From assembly GCA_029938185.1 (NCBI GenBank), contig JAOZVK010000171.1, forward strand, positions 1 through 10,260: a stretch of DNA of 10,260 nt, in the 5' to 3' direction. Shown piece after piece: positions 1 through 7,288 of the stretch; within the stretch, counting starts at the first letter, position 1, and each line of letters opens with the position of its first letter. A program made the position numbers and the translations under genes. Under the pieces are notes generated by a model. The model made no database searches, was not told where the DNA came from, and was given only the letters and a program-made list of their open reading frames with translations. The stretch is from Bacteroidales bacterium (lineage in GTDB: Bacteria; Bacteroidota; Bacteroidia; Bacteroidales; JAOZVK01).

Positions 1-535
1 TGGCAAGGATAGAGTTAGTAAAATTATCGTATTCGTCTATTATTGTATATATTTTAAAATTATTTAAACTACCATAGTCAAATAATAAACCAAGTTTATG
101 AAAAAAAACATCACTTTTTTGTATTTCTTGTTTTTGTTCTTCTGTAATAAATTTATTATATTTTTGAACAAATTTATTTATTATCCTGTTACCGTAAAGC
201 AAAAAAGATTCTTTTGTATTTTCTATTTTTGGGTCTATTACAGCAAAATTAAATTTTAGTATTAAATAGGTATTTTGCTTGCCTGTTGGATTTTTACCAA
301 TATAAGTATTTTTAAATATTTTTTCAAAATCCTGTTTATAATTTATATCGTAATAACATTCTAATATTGACAAAAACAAAGATTTTCCGAAACGGCGAGG
401 ACGTATTAAGAATAAAAAACTTGGTGAGTCTTCAATCGTTTTTATATATTTTGTTTTATCTACATAGTAGTAATTTTTGTTCTGTATTTTAATAAAATCA
501 CTTTCTCCGTAGGGTATTTTTTTTATTGTTTTCAT
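1..535 (-). CDS. AAA-ATPase_like family protein, N-terminal part (runs off window)
   Basis: An uninterrupted reading frame runs from an ATG at 535-533 to the window edge, giving 178 visible residues. It begins MKTIKKIPYGESDF and continues through YYYVDKTKYI, the usual N-terminal element of the AAA-ATPase_like family (PF09820). A modified Walker A/P-loop, RPRRFGKSL, lies near residues 42-50, and a Walker B-like IIDEYD lies near residue 170. Relatives normally carry a C-terminal PD-(D/E)XK nuclease-like domain; that part would be outside the window. The family's biological role is not established, and nuclease activity is predicted from fold only. It differs clearly from the two paralogues at 7715-10260 apart from the ATPase motifs, so it is a separate subfamily member and not a recent copy. 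The ATG is the first in-frame start and has no Shine-Dalgarno sequence. The gene follows the polysaccharide operon after a 129-base spacer. Confidence 0.85.
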   Translation of the reverse strand, partial: MKTIKKIPYGESDFIKIQNKNYYYVDKTKYIKTIEDSPSFLFLIRPRRFGKSLFLSILECYYDINYKQDFEKIFKNTYIGKNPTGKQNTYLILKFNFAVIDPKIENTKESFLLYGNRIINKFVQKYNKFITEEQKQEIQKSDVFFHKLGLLFDYGSLNNFKIYTIIDEYDNFTNSILA

Positions 536-664
536 TTGTATTTTATTTTTAAATTTTCCAATATCCTGTCTTATTGCTTCCTAACCTAATTTATTATATT
601 TAATGTTGTCAATTTTTTTAAGTATCTTCTAATTGTCTTTTCATTTACATGTTTATTTTTCCAT
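536..664. other. Spacer between polysaccharide operon and AAA-ATPase gene
   Basis: This 129-base AT-rich spacer has no coding frame that I can recognise. It should contain the end of the upstream transcript and possibly a promoter for the gene starting at 535. I see no strong hairpin followed by a T-run on the minus strand, so no intrinsic terminator can be called. I also see no match to the Bacteroidota TAnnTTTG promoter element at a convincing distance. Read-through from the upstream operon is therefore possible. Confidence 0.5.
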
Positions 665-2623
665 TTATTTTTTACGAATAATCAAATAATCAACTTGTGT
701 AGCTCCATGTATTTCACTGAACTTACTGATTATTGTTAAATCATTTTCTCTGCAAAATGAGTTTAATAATTTTTCACTTATAACAACAGGAAAATACATT
801 TTATAATCAATCCATAATCTAATAGAATTCGTATTGAAAGAACTATCCAAATAACAATCAAATATTAAATATGCTCCTTTCTTTAAAACCCTAACACTTT
901 CTTTTAAATAACTAAAAGTTTGCACACTACTTAAATAAACAAAAACGCCATGTGCAAAAACAATATCACAGCTATTTGAATTTGTTTGTTTTAAATCAAC
1001 ACCAGAAGCTTGGTGTATCAAAAAATTTATTTGTGAATTATTTTGAAATCTATTTGCCAAGTAATCTTTCCAATCGTTCGCTGTTTCATATATATGATAT
1101 GTTTTTGGAGTTATTGTTTTAATTATTTTTTCTACATACATACCCGTACCTGCTCCAATTTCTAAAAAAGTTTGATTATTTTCAATAATATTATACGATA
1201 GTATTCTTTCTATTATTCTATTTCGTCTTCCTTTTTTAAGTGGGTGATTCTCTTGGTTTTCTCTATAATCACAAATACTTAAATTGGCTTCTTGGGCTGC
1301 TCTAATTGTTTCTTTTGCACCAATAAATCCTTTCCCCGAAGTCTGTTTATTAGAAGTTCTAATTATTTCAAGTTTGTATTTTATTAAAATTGGTTTTATT
1401 AACAGGTTTAATTTTTTTTTTATTAAATTCTTAATTCTTTGCTTATAATATAACTTATGTTTTGCTTTCTTTCTTTTAGTTTTTACTTTTTTTACTAATA
1501 ATTCGTTTATTTTATCAACAGCTTTTTCTGCTCCTTTTCCTTTATTATACAACAAAATATCATTGATTTTTTCTTTATTCAAAGGATATTTATTTGGATT
1601 GTTTTCTACTTCAAAAATTGCATTTTTAAATTCTGATACATTATCTATAGAAATCCCAAACTCCTTACCTCCATTTGTATAAATTTCGTTTTCCCAGCTT
1701 TTTGTATTTGCTTCAGGATAATATTTTTGCAAATAAATACTAAAAAACTTAGGAGTGTTTATAAAAATTACAGGTTTGTCTAAAACTAAGAAGTCGAAAC
1801 TTACACTTGAAATATCTGTTATTAAAATATCTGAACAAAGAAGGGCTTTGTTTATATTTAATTCTTTATAAAGAATTAAATTAGAATATTTCTTTTGTAG
1901 TTTTCCTATTTCAGTAAACCAATCAATGCCACCAGTTGCATAATAATTTGTTGTAGGTTCAAGACAATCTATTGCAAGTTTTGCTATTATGTTATAATTT
2001 GTTAATGATGCTATTTCTTCAATAATTTCAATACCAATTTCCCGTAAAGAAGCATATTCATTAAAAGCTGGTGCATATAGTATTGTTTTCTTTGATATAT
2101 CAAGTTTTAAACTACTCAAAAACTCATTTTTATCAAATCTATTATTAAACAGCTCATCTGTTTTCGAATACCCTACTTCAAAAAGTTCTAATGTTTTGGG
2201 GTGTTTTAGCGAAAATGTTTTTATAAAATCATAATAAGTATTTTTATGAAGTTTTCCGTATAAAAAAAATGCATCAAAAGAATTTATTATATTTTTGTTA
2301 AAGGTTAATCCTTTTGAAGGTTGTCCATGAAACAGACAAATACTATAAACGTTTTCAATTCCTAGAATGTATTGTTCTGTAGTTAAGAATATATCAAAAT
2401 CGGTTTTATAATTTTCAATATTTTTATAACTAATATGTATTATCCTTTTGTATATCTCTGGGATTGATTGTTTTAGAGCATTATTAGTTTCTTTGTAATG
2501 AATAATATAAACATTATCATTATAATAAGTTTCTAAATATTTCTTTAATATTTTTTCAAAGAATTGAAACTCGCCTATAGAAGCTAAACCAAAAGCAAGC
2601 GTTCTTTTTTTATTTTTTTGCAT
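665..2623 (-). CDS. CDP-glycerol glycerophosphotransferase-like / SAM methyltransferase fusion
   Basis: This 652-residue protein has two enzymatic halves. Residues about 1-375 resemble the CDP-glycerol:poly(glycerophosphate) glycerophosphotransferase family (PF04464, TagB/TagF-like): FHGQP at 98-102, YAPAFNE at 183-189, and the signature SDILITDISSVSFDF followed by DKPVIF at 264-287. Such enzymes transfer a phospho-alcohol from a CDP donor to a membrane-linked glycan. Residues about 376-420 form a very Lys/Arg-rich linker that could hold the protein against the inner membrane. Residues about 465-650 are a class I SAM methyltransferase with LEIGAGTG at 487-494, an acidic residue (E513) after strand 2, and CDIVFAHGVFVYL at 552-564. 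Its start overlaps the end of the racemase-like gene by 14 bases, so it is translationally coupled and last in the operon. Acceptor, donor and methylation site cannot be read from sequence. The domain classes are secure; a role in glycan decoration or capping is inferred. Confidence 0.85.
   Translation of the reverse strand: MQKNKKRTLAFGLASIGEFQFFEKILKKYLETYYNDNVYIIHYKETNNALKQSIPEIYKRIIHISYKNIENYKTDFDIFLTTEQYILGIENVYSICLFHGQPSKGLTFNKNIINSFDAFFLYGKLHKNTYYDFIKTFSLKHPKTLELFEVGYSKTDELFNNRFDKNEFLSSLKLDISKKTILYAPAFNEYASLREIGIEIIEEIASLTNYNIIAKLAIDCLEPTTNYYATGGIDWFTEIGKLQKKYSNLILYKELNINKALLCSDILITDISSVSFDFLVLDKPVIFINTPKFFSIYLQKYYPEANTKSWENEIYTNGGKEFGISIDNVSEFKNAIFEVENNPNKYPLNKEKINDILLYNKGKGAEKAVDKINELLVKKVKTKRKKAKHKLYYKQRIKNLIKKKLNLLIKPILIKYKLEIIRTSNKQTSGKGFIGAKETIRAAQEANLSICDYRENQENHPLKKGRRNRIIERILSYNIIENNQTFLEIGAGTGMYVEKIIKTITPKTYHIYETANDWKDYLANRFQNNSQINFLIHQASGVDLKQTNSNSCDIVFAHGVFVYLSSVQTFSYLKESVRVLKKGAYLIFDCYLDSSFNTNSIRLWIDYKMYFPVVISEKLLNSFCRENDLTIISKFSEIHGATQVDYLIIRKK
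1412..1421. repeat. Ten-base T tract (A10 on coding strand) in fusion-gene linker
   Basis: A run of ten T bases (A10 on the coding strand) encodes residues 401-404 (I-K-K-K), inside the basic linker between the phosphotransferase and methyltransferase halves of the 665-2623 gene. It is one of the longest homopolymers in the window. A one-base slip here would remove only the methyltransferase half. Nothing shows that this happens; A9 tracts also occur in neighbouring Lys-rich genes. Confidence 0.6.
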
Positions 2624-3308
2624 ATTTTATCACAAATTTAGCTAATTCTGTTGAAGAATCAATTATATTAAAATCAAATTTTTTATATTTTAAAAAACTC
2701 AATTCGGTACACCCAAGTATAAAAACATCAATATTATATAATGATTTTAATTCAGACAAAATATTATTAAAAATATTATTTGCTTTTTGTTTTTTTTTAT
2801 TTAGTTTTAATATTTCAATAAGTTCAACTACTTTTTTGTGTATATCATTATTATAATGAATATAGTTTAATCCTTTTTTCTCAATATATGTTTTATATGT
2901 TTTGTGTTGATAAGTAATTGCACCTCCTAAAACAGCAACATTTTTGTTTGCATCTTGTTTAGATAATACATTTGCAGTAACTTTTATAATATTTAATACA
3001 GGTATTTTTATTTTTTCTTCAAATTTATTAATAAAATATGATGCACTATTGCATGGAATGACAATAAAATCTACAGGATAATTTTCTAATCTTATGCAAC
3101 TTTCCAACATTTCTTCCACAGGACTTTCTTCGTTGTAAAGTAAATATCTTGAACGGCTTGGAATGTGAGGATTGCTGTCAAGAACAACTCTGAGATGGTC
3201 CCAGTCTTTTTTTACTGGTGTTAATGCAATTATTTTATTTAAAAAGGAAGAACTTGCATAAGGTCCCATACCTCCAAGTATTCCAACTGTTTCTGAATTA
3301 TTTATCAT
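2610..3308 (-). CDS. Aspartate/glutamate racemase family protein
   Basis: This 232-residue protein has the full architecture of the Asp/Glu racemase superfamily (PF01177): GGMGP at 12-16 near the N-terminus, a first catalytic-cysteine motif PCNSAS (Cys86), and a second motif GCTEL (Cys200). Members invert the alpha-carbon of an amino acid without PLP, using two cysteines as acid and base. Length is normal for the family (about 230). The usual CNTAH motif reads CNSAS here, so the His position is Ser90; this may shift substrate choice. Its ATG overlaps the end of the 273-residue methyltransferase gene by 11 bases, and its end overlaps the next gene by 14 bases, so it belongs to the operon. The setting suggests it supplies a D-amino acid, or a related isomer, for polysaccharide decoration, but that is inference. 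Cytoplasmic; no signal peptide. Confidence 0.87.
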   Translation of the reverse strand: MINNSETVGILGGMGPYASSSFLNKIIALTPVKKDWDHLRVVLDSNPHIPSRSRYLLYNEESPVEEMLESCIRLENYPVDFIVIPCNSASYFINKFEEKIKIPVLNIIKVTANVLSKQDANKNVAVLGGAITYQHKTYKTYIEKKGLNYIHYNNDIHKKVVELIEILKLNKKKQKANNIFNNILSELKSLYNIDVFILGCTELSFLKYKKFDFNIIDSSTELAKFVIKYAKK

Positions 3309-4119
3309 TAGTTTTTAATATAAAAAAATCGTGAGACATATACTTGTTATTATAAGGCTCAGTATAAACATCTAAATGTTTTTTTGTAATAAAATTTGTT
3401 AAAAGAGATAAATATTTATAAAAATAAAATGAAATAGTAGCCAGTTTTAGCATAAGTTTTGTCAATTTACTATTTTCATAACGAATTTTTTTAGTATTTC
3501 TTAAAAAAACATAACTCCTTTTTTGATATACTAATTTAAAATCTAAATTAGTATAAATTGAGATTAAATCTTTTGGGCTACGATATATTGAAAAATAATT
3601 TGAGGAGTTATTTTCAATAGTTTTACTGCTATTTACTGTACTTCTATCAATTATTATTATATTTTTTGAAAAACTACTACTTAAATTATTTAATATTTGT
3701 ATTATTTCAATATTTTGTAAATATTGTGTAACACCGCTTAAATATAAAATGTCAATCTTCTCTTTAAAATTCCAATTAAAATCTAAAATATTATTTTCAA
3801 TAAATGTAATATTACTTAGCCCCTTTTTAGTAGCTTGCTTTTTTGCATATTCTAAGCCATTTTTATTAATATCAACACCTATGTATTTATTTACTTTTGT
3901 TGCTAATGACAAAGCCCATCTGCCATTACCACAGCCAAGTTCTAAAAAACACTTAGATTTATTAAGGTCTATTTTTGATTTTAGGTGTTTAAGTTCCCAA
4001 AAATGCCTGTACATTATTTCATAAAAACCACCATTCCCCATTGGATAAACTCCAGTATATTTTTGTTTATTCTCAGAGTTTTTGTTCCAATAAACATTAA
4101 TTTTACTTTTATTGTTCAT
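3298..4119 (-). CDS. Class I SAM-dependent methyltransferase
   Basis: This 273-residue protein carries the SAM-binding glycine-rich motif ELGCGNGR at 60-67, an acidic strand-2 end in GVDIN (D83), and a motif IV-like stretch, DILYLSGVTQYL, near 123-134. The fold is that of small-molecule or sugar class I methyltransferases (Methyltransf_25/11-like). Residues about 221-245 are rich in Leu, Ile, Phe and Tyr, which could be a membrane-touching helix, though too weak to call as transmembrane. Its start overlaps the end of the mutase-like gene by 11 bases and its end overlaps the racemase gene by 11 bases. It is not obviously similar to the methyltransferase half of the 665-2623 protein outside the common motifs, so two different methylation steps are likely. 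The substrate is unknown; a glycan, phospho-group or amino-acid substituent is plausible. Confidence 0.86.
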   Translation of the reverse strand: MNNKSKINVYWNKNSENKQKYTGVYPMGNGGFYEIMYRHFWELKHLKSKIDLNKSKCFLELGCGNGRWALSLATKVNKYIGVDINKNGLEYAKKQATKKGLSNITFIENNILDFNWNFKEKIDILYLSGVTQYLQNIEIIQILNNLSSSFSKNIIIIDRSTVNSSKTIENNSSNYFSIYRSPKDLISIYTNLDFKLVYQKRSYVFLRNTKKIRYENSKLTKLMLKLATISFYFYKYLSLLTNFITKKHLDVYTEPYNNKYMSHDFFILKTNDK

Positions 4120-5299
4120 AGTTTACAAATTGTTGTAGTAAATTAATTGAGTCCAATATTTTTTTATGTTTTAAAGTTTTTTCCGAAAACTGTTTTATAA
4201 ATGATGGTTCAATATTCTTTCCATAAACAGCATAAGGAACTGGGTAATGTTTATGTTTACCATCAATAGAACTAGTCATGTGGTCTCCACTAATAATAAT
4301 TCTAAAATCATTTTTGTAGTTTTTTTCAAGATGATATAACACAGGTGCAATAATTTCTTTATCAATAATTTCTATCGCTTTTTGCTTTCCTTTATAATTT
4401 AGTTGGTGTGCTTCTTCGTCTGTTGCATTTATGTGTGTTAAAACAAAATCATAATTTTCAATATAGTTAATTGTATATTTCGCTTTTGCTTTATAGTTTG
4501 TGTTAATGTATCCTGTAGTTTCAGGTATAGTATCATAATCAATACCTGCCGCCATAGACATTCCTTTCAAAAAATCTAATCCACTAACACTTGCGGCTTT
4601 AAGTCCAGTTTTCTCTTTAAAACTTTGCCAAATAGGTTTAACCGAAGGACTCCACAACCAAAGCATATTTCCTGTTGTATCAATATTTAATTTTGCAATT
4701 TGCTTGTGTGAGTCTAATAAAAAATCTTTTAAGTAAGAAATCGTTTCATCTGTATTTATATCAATTGGCATTATTTTATTTATATTTTCACCTATATTCA
4801 TGTGTGGAGGAAAACATTTAACTTGTTTTGCATCAATTTTTGAATTTCTTATTATTAGTATGTTTCTGTAACTTTGTCCTGGATATATTTCCCAGTTATC
4901 AAAAGGTAATTTTATTTTTGAAATAATTTTTCTGGCATTTCTATCGCTTATTAAATTACTTGTAAAATCTTTTAATTTTTTTGTTTTTTTTTCTATTTCA
5001 AGGATATTACATCTAAAAACAAGGTCGTTTTCATATACAGGTATTCCTTTTGCTATTGCTTCAAAAGATGCACGTCCGTTTGGATAATATTTTTGAGGAT
5101 GATATCCAAGTAATCCCATTATACAAACCATACTTTCTATAGGAAAACCATCAAAAATGGTATTAATTCTTCCTACTTGTCCCCTATTAGCTATATAATG
5201 GATATTAGGAGCAAAAGCAACTTCCAAGGGTGTTTTGTTATCTAACTCTGGGATTAGTTCATCGCTAAGTCCATCTATTATTATGTAAACTATTTTCAT
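4109..5299 (-). CDS. Archaeal-type phosphoglycerate-mutase-like metalloenzyme
   Basis: This 396-residue protein matches the archaeal-type, cofactor-independent phosphoglycerate mutase group of the alkaline phosphatase superfamily (PF10143 plus PF01676), which also contains the proposed homoserine kinases of Bacteroidota (TIGR02535). Visible elements are the metal-binding IIDG (Asp9), a nucleophile-position Ser56 before GLLGYHP, YYPNGRASFEA around 71-81, NMLWLW at 211-216, GLDFLKGM at 240-247, ETTGYINTNYKAKA at 260-273, NATDEEAH (Asp294, His298), SGDH (Asp339, His340) and HKHYPVP at 349-355. Length is typical. It is odd in that the SDVAN-like context after the nucleophile reads SMVCI, and the usual WGxGxxP loop reads WSPSVKP, so ordinary glycolytic activity is doubtful. 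It overlaps the nucleotidyltransferase gene by four bases (ATGA) and probably prepares or transfers a phosphate on the compound that enzyme activates. Confidence 0.85.
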   Translation of the reverse strand: MKIVYIIIDGLSDELIPELDNKTPLEVAFAPNIHYIANRGQVGRINTIFDGFPIESMVCIMGLLGYHPQKYYPNGRASFEAIAKGIPVYENDLVFRCNILEIEKKTKKLKDFTSNLISDRNARKIISKIKLPFDNWEIYPGQSYRNILIIRNSKIDAKQVKCFPPHMNIGENINKIMPIDINTDETISYLKDFLLDSHKQIAKLNIDTTGNMLWLWSPSVKPIWQSFKEKTGLKAASVSGLDFLKGMSMAAGIDYDTIPETTGYINTNYKAKAKYTINYIENYDFVLTHINATDEEAHQLNYKGKQKAIEIIDKEIIAPVLYHLEKNYKNDFRIIISGDHMTSSIDGKHKHYPVPYAVYGKNIEPSFIKQFSEKTLKHKKILDSINLLQQFVNYEQ

Positions 5300-6012
5300 T
5301 GAAAAAGTTTTTTTGCATTTTCTAAATCTTTAATATTGTCTATTTCATACCATTTCATACCTTTTATATCCAATAATTTAATATCTAATTTTTCTAAGTT
5401 ATCAGCAAAAATTAAATCGTAGTATAAATTTTCTTTATTATTTTTAATTGCTTTTTTTAAAATTTCAATAGTTTTTTTAATTTTTTTTTGAGGAATATAT
5501 ATAATTCCAACAGATTTCGCATGTTTGTTACTAATTAAATTAATATTTCTAATAATTTCAATTTTTTTTACATAATTTTTTTTATCTTTTTTTAAATACG
5601 CTCCGTCAATATTGTTTATAGATGAATCGACAAACCAGATAAAACATTCATTAATATTTTTTAAAACACTTGTTTCGAAAAAAATATCTCCTTCAATTAC
5701 CAAAATAGATTTTTGTTCGTTTATTAGAGCTAAGTATAAACTATACATACTATTATTGTTTTTATAATCTACATTCTCTATAAACTCTATTTTTAGACTT
5801 TTATATTTATTTGTTATTTTATTTTTAATTACTTGTCCTAAATGTCCTATAACTATTTTAACTGTATCTATTTCTATTGAATTTAAGTTATTTAAAGCAT
5901 TTTCTAAAATAGAAATCTTATTAACCTTTACAAGAGGTTTTGGTTTGTTTTTGGTATATGGTAATAGTCTTTTTCCTTCTCCTGCTGCAAGAATTATTGC
6001 ATTTTTTTTCAT
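5296..6012 (-). CDS. LicC-like sugar/phospho-alcohol nucleotidyltransferase
   Basis: This 238-residue protein is a nucleotidyltransferase of the NTP_transferase type, closest in layout to LicC (phosphocholine cytidylyltransferase) and the phosphonate cytidylyltransferase PntC. It starts with AILAAGEGKRLLPYT and has KPKPLV near residues 23-28, binding the NTP phosphates. NNNSMYSLYLA at 85-95 resembles the NTNN...SL motif of LicC enzymes. EGDIFF (Asp109) and the C-terminal WYEIDNIKDL (Glu223, Asp225) provide the metal ligands. The reaction expected is NTP (often CTP) plus a phosphorylated small alcohol, choline, aminoalkylphosphonate or related compound giving NDP-X and pyrophosphate. Its stop lies next to and overlaps the start of the mutase-like gene, and it begins five bases after the last base of wzt. 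No PEP mutase or choline kinase is visible, so the substrate is not choline or phosphonate on this evidence alone. Confidence 0.87.
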   Translation of the reverse strand: MKKNAIILAAGEGKRLLPYTKNKPKPLVKVNKISILENALNNLNSIEIDTVKIVIGHLGQVIKNKITNKYKSLKIEFIENVDYKNNNSMYSLYLALINEQKSILVIEGDIFFETSVLKNINECFIWFVDSSINNIDGAYLKKDKKNYVKKIEIIRNINLISNKHAKSVGIIYIPQKKIKKTIEILKKAIKNNKENLYYDLIFADNLEKLDIKLLDIKGMKWYEIDNIKDLENAKKLFQ

Positions 6013-6016
6013 AATA

Positions 6017-7282
6017 TTATTGTTTTGTAGTTTCCCATTTTAGATATGGTTGTAAAATTCCGAGTCTCCCTTTATATAAAGTTCCAATATCAGTAACAGA
6101 AAAAGTTGTTATATCTTCTAATCTTTCAATGTTATCGTTGTTTTTATAATTCCAAATACCTATTGTTAAAAAATATTTACCTGCATTTAGCCATTTAGAA
6201 GGTATTTTAACCTTTGTTTTATAATATCCAATGGGACGATTTTCTAAATATTTTGGTTCGTAATCAACGTCTAAGATATTAAAAGCCCATACTCCTTGCG
6301 AAGTTTTTATTCCTACCCATATACAATAATTTTTCTCTATTTTATTAACTTCATATTCTATATTTATAGTAATAAAGTCATCATACCTAAACATATTTGA
6401 TAAGCTTCCTTGTGAATTTATAATATTAAAATATCTTAAATTCATTGCTTTTTTAGGATTTTGTTTTTGCTTGTATTCTAAAATTTCTTTTGAGTCTGAC
6501 AATAAATAGTTATCAATAACTATTTTGGTTATATCATCAAAAACCACTTTCCCTTTTTGTAACATTATACATCGCTCACATAATTTATTTATAGATGCCA
6601 TATTATGACTAACAAACAAAACAGTCCTCCCACCACTTTTCGAAACATCTTGCATCTTCCCAATAGCCTTCTTCTGAAACTCAGCATCGCCAACAGCAAG
6701 CACCTCGTCTACTACCAATATATCTGGTTCTAAGTGTGCTGCAACTGCAAATGCCAATCTAACATACATTCCACTACTATAACGCTTAACAGGAGTGTCT
6801 AAGTATTTTGCAACTCCTGCAAACTCTACTATTTCATCAAGTTTTAGTTTAATATCATTTTTGGTCATTCCTAATATGGCTGCATTCAAAAAAATATTTT
6901 CTTTTCCACTAAGTTCGGGATGAAAGCCAGTGCCAACTTCCAATAAACTTGCAATGCGTCCTTTAACTTTTATTTGTCCTGTAGTTGGTGTAGTTACTTG
7001 CGAAAGTAGTTTTAGTAAAGTTGATTTTCCTGCTCCATTTTTACCTATAATACCAAGTACTTCGCCTTGTTTTACTTCAAGATTAATATCTTTTAATGCC
7101 CATACATACTCACCTCCGGCTTTTGACAGAGTATTTTCTTGTCCTATTTTCAGACTTGGGTCATTTTTACCTCTCATTTTATACCACCATCTTTGCAAAT
7201 CGCCTCTAATAGTCTGTGTACCAATAGTGCCAAGCCTATATTGTTTTGATATATTTTCTAATTTAATTACTGTTTCTGTCAT
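6017..7282 (-). CDS. wzt: Wzt-type ABC polysaccharide-export ATPase with C-terminal cargo domain
   Basis: This 421-residue protein is the ATP-binding subunit of an ABC-2 O-antigen or capsule exporter. It shows Walker A GKNGAGKST at 80-88, Q-loop-region GTGFHPELSGKEN at 117-129, ABC signature YSSGM at 168-172, Walker B ILVVDE at 188-193, and the H-loop SHN at 225-227. Residues about 260-415 form an additional beta-rich domain of the Wzt C-terminal type, which in E. coli O8/O9a binds the modified non-reducing end of the glycan. Residues about 20-60 are the N-terminal extension usual in this family. The ATPase half has visibly higher G+C than the C-terminal half, consistent with a mosaic gene. 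It is the first gene of the six-gene run; no wzm permease precedes it in the window. The ATG lies 6 bases after the stop of a CysC remnant and lacks a Shine-Dalgarno sequence. Confidence 0.93.
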   Translation of the reverse strand: MTETVIKLENISKQYRLGTIGTQTIRGDLQRWWYKMRGKNDPSLKIGQENTLSKAGGEYVWALKDINLEVKQGEVLGIIGKNGAGKSTLLKLLSQVTTPTTGQIKVKGRIASLLEVGTGFHPELSGKENIFLNAAILGMTKNDIKLKLDEIVEFAGVAKYLDTPVKRYSSGMYVRLAFAVAAHLEPDILVVDEVLAVGDAEFQKKAIGKMQDVSKSGGRTVLFVSHNMASINKLCERCIMLQKGKVVFDDITKIVIDNYLLSDSKEILEYKQKQNPKKAMNLRYFNIINSQGSLSNMFRYDDFITINIEYEVNKIEKNYCIWVGIKTSQGVWAFNILDVDYEPKYLENRPIGYYKTKVKIPSKWLNAGKYFLTIGIWNYKNNDNIERLEDITTFSVTDIGTLYKGRLGILQPYLKWETTKQ

Positions 7283-7288
7283 TTTTGC

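Noticed and set aside
593..612. TTGACA (612-607) and TATAAT (598-593) on the minus strand upstream of the gene at 535
   Set aside because: The spacing between them is only 8 bases, far too short for a sigma-70 promoter, and Bacteroidota use a different consensus; chance matches are expected in AT-rich DNA.
3749..4024. Plus-strand open frame of 91 codons
   Set aside because: It lies wholly inside the minus-strand methyltransferase gene, which has clear SAM motifs; the plus-strand translation shows no recognisable domain.
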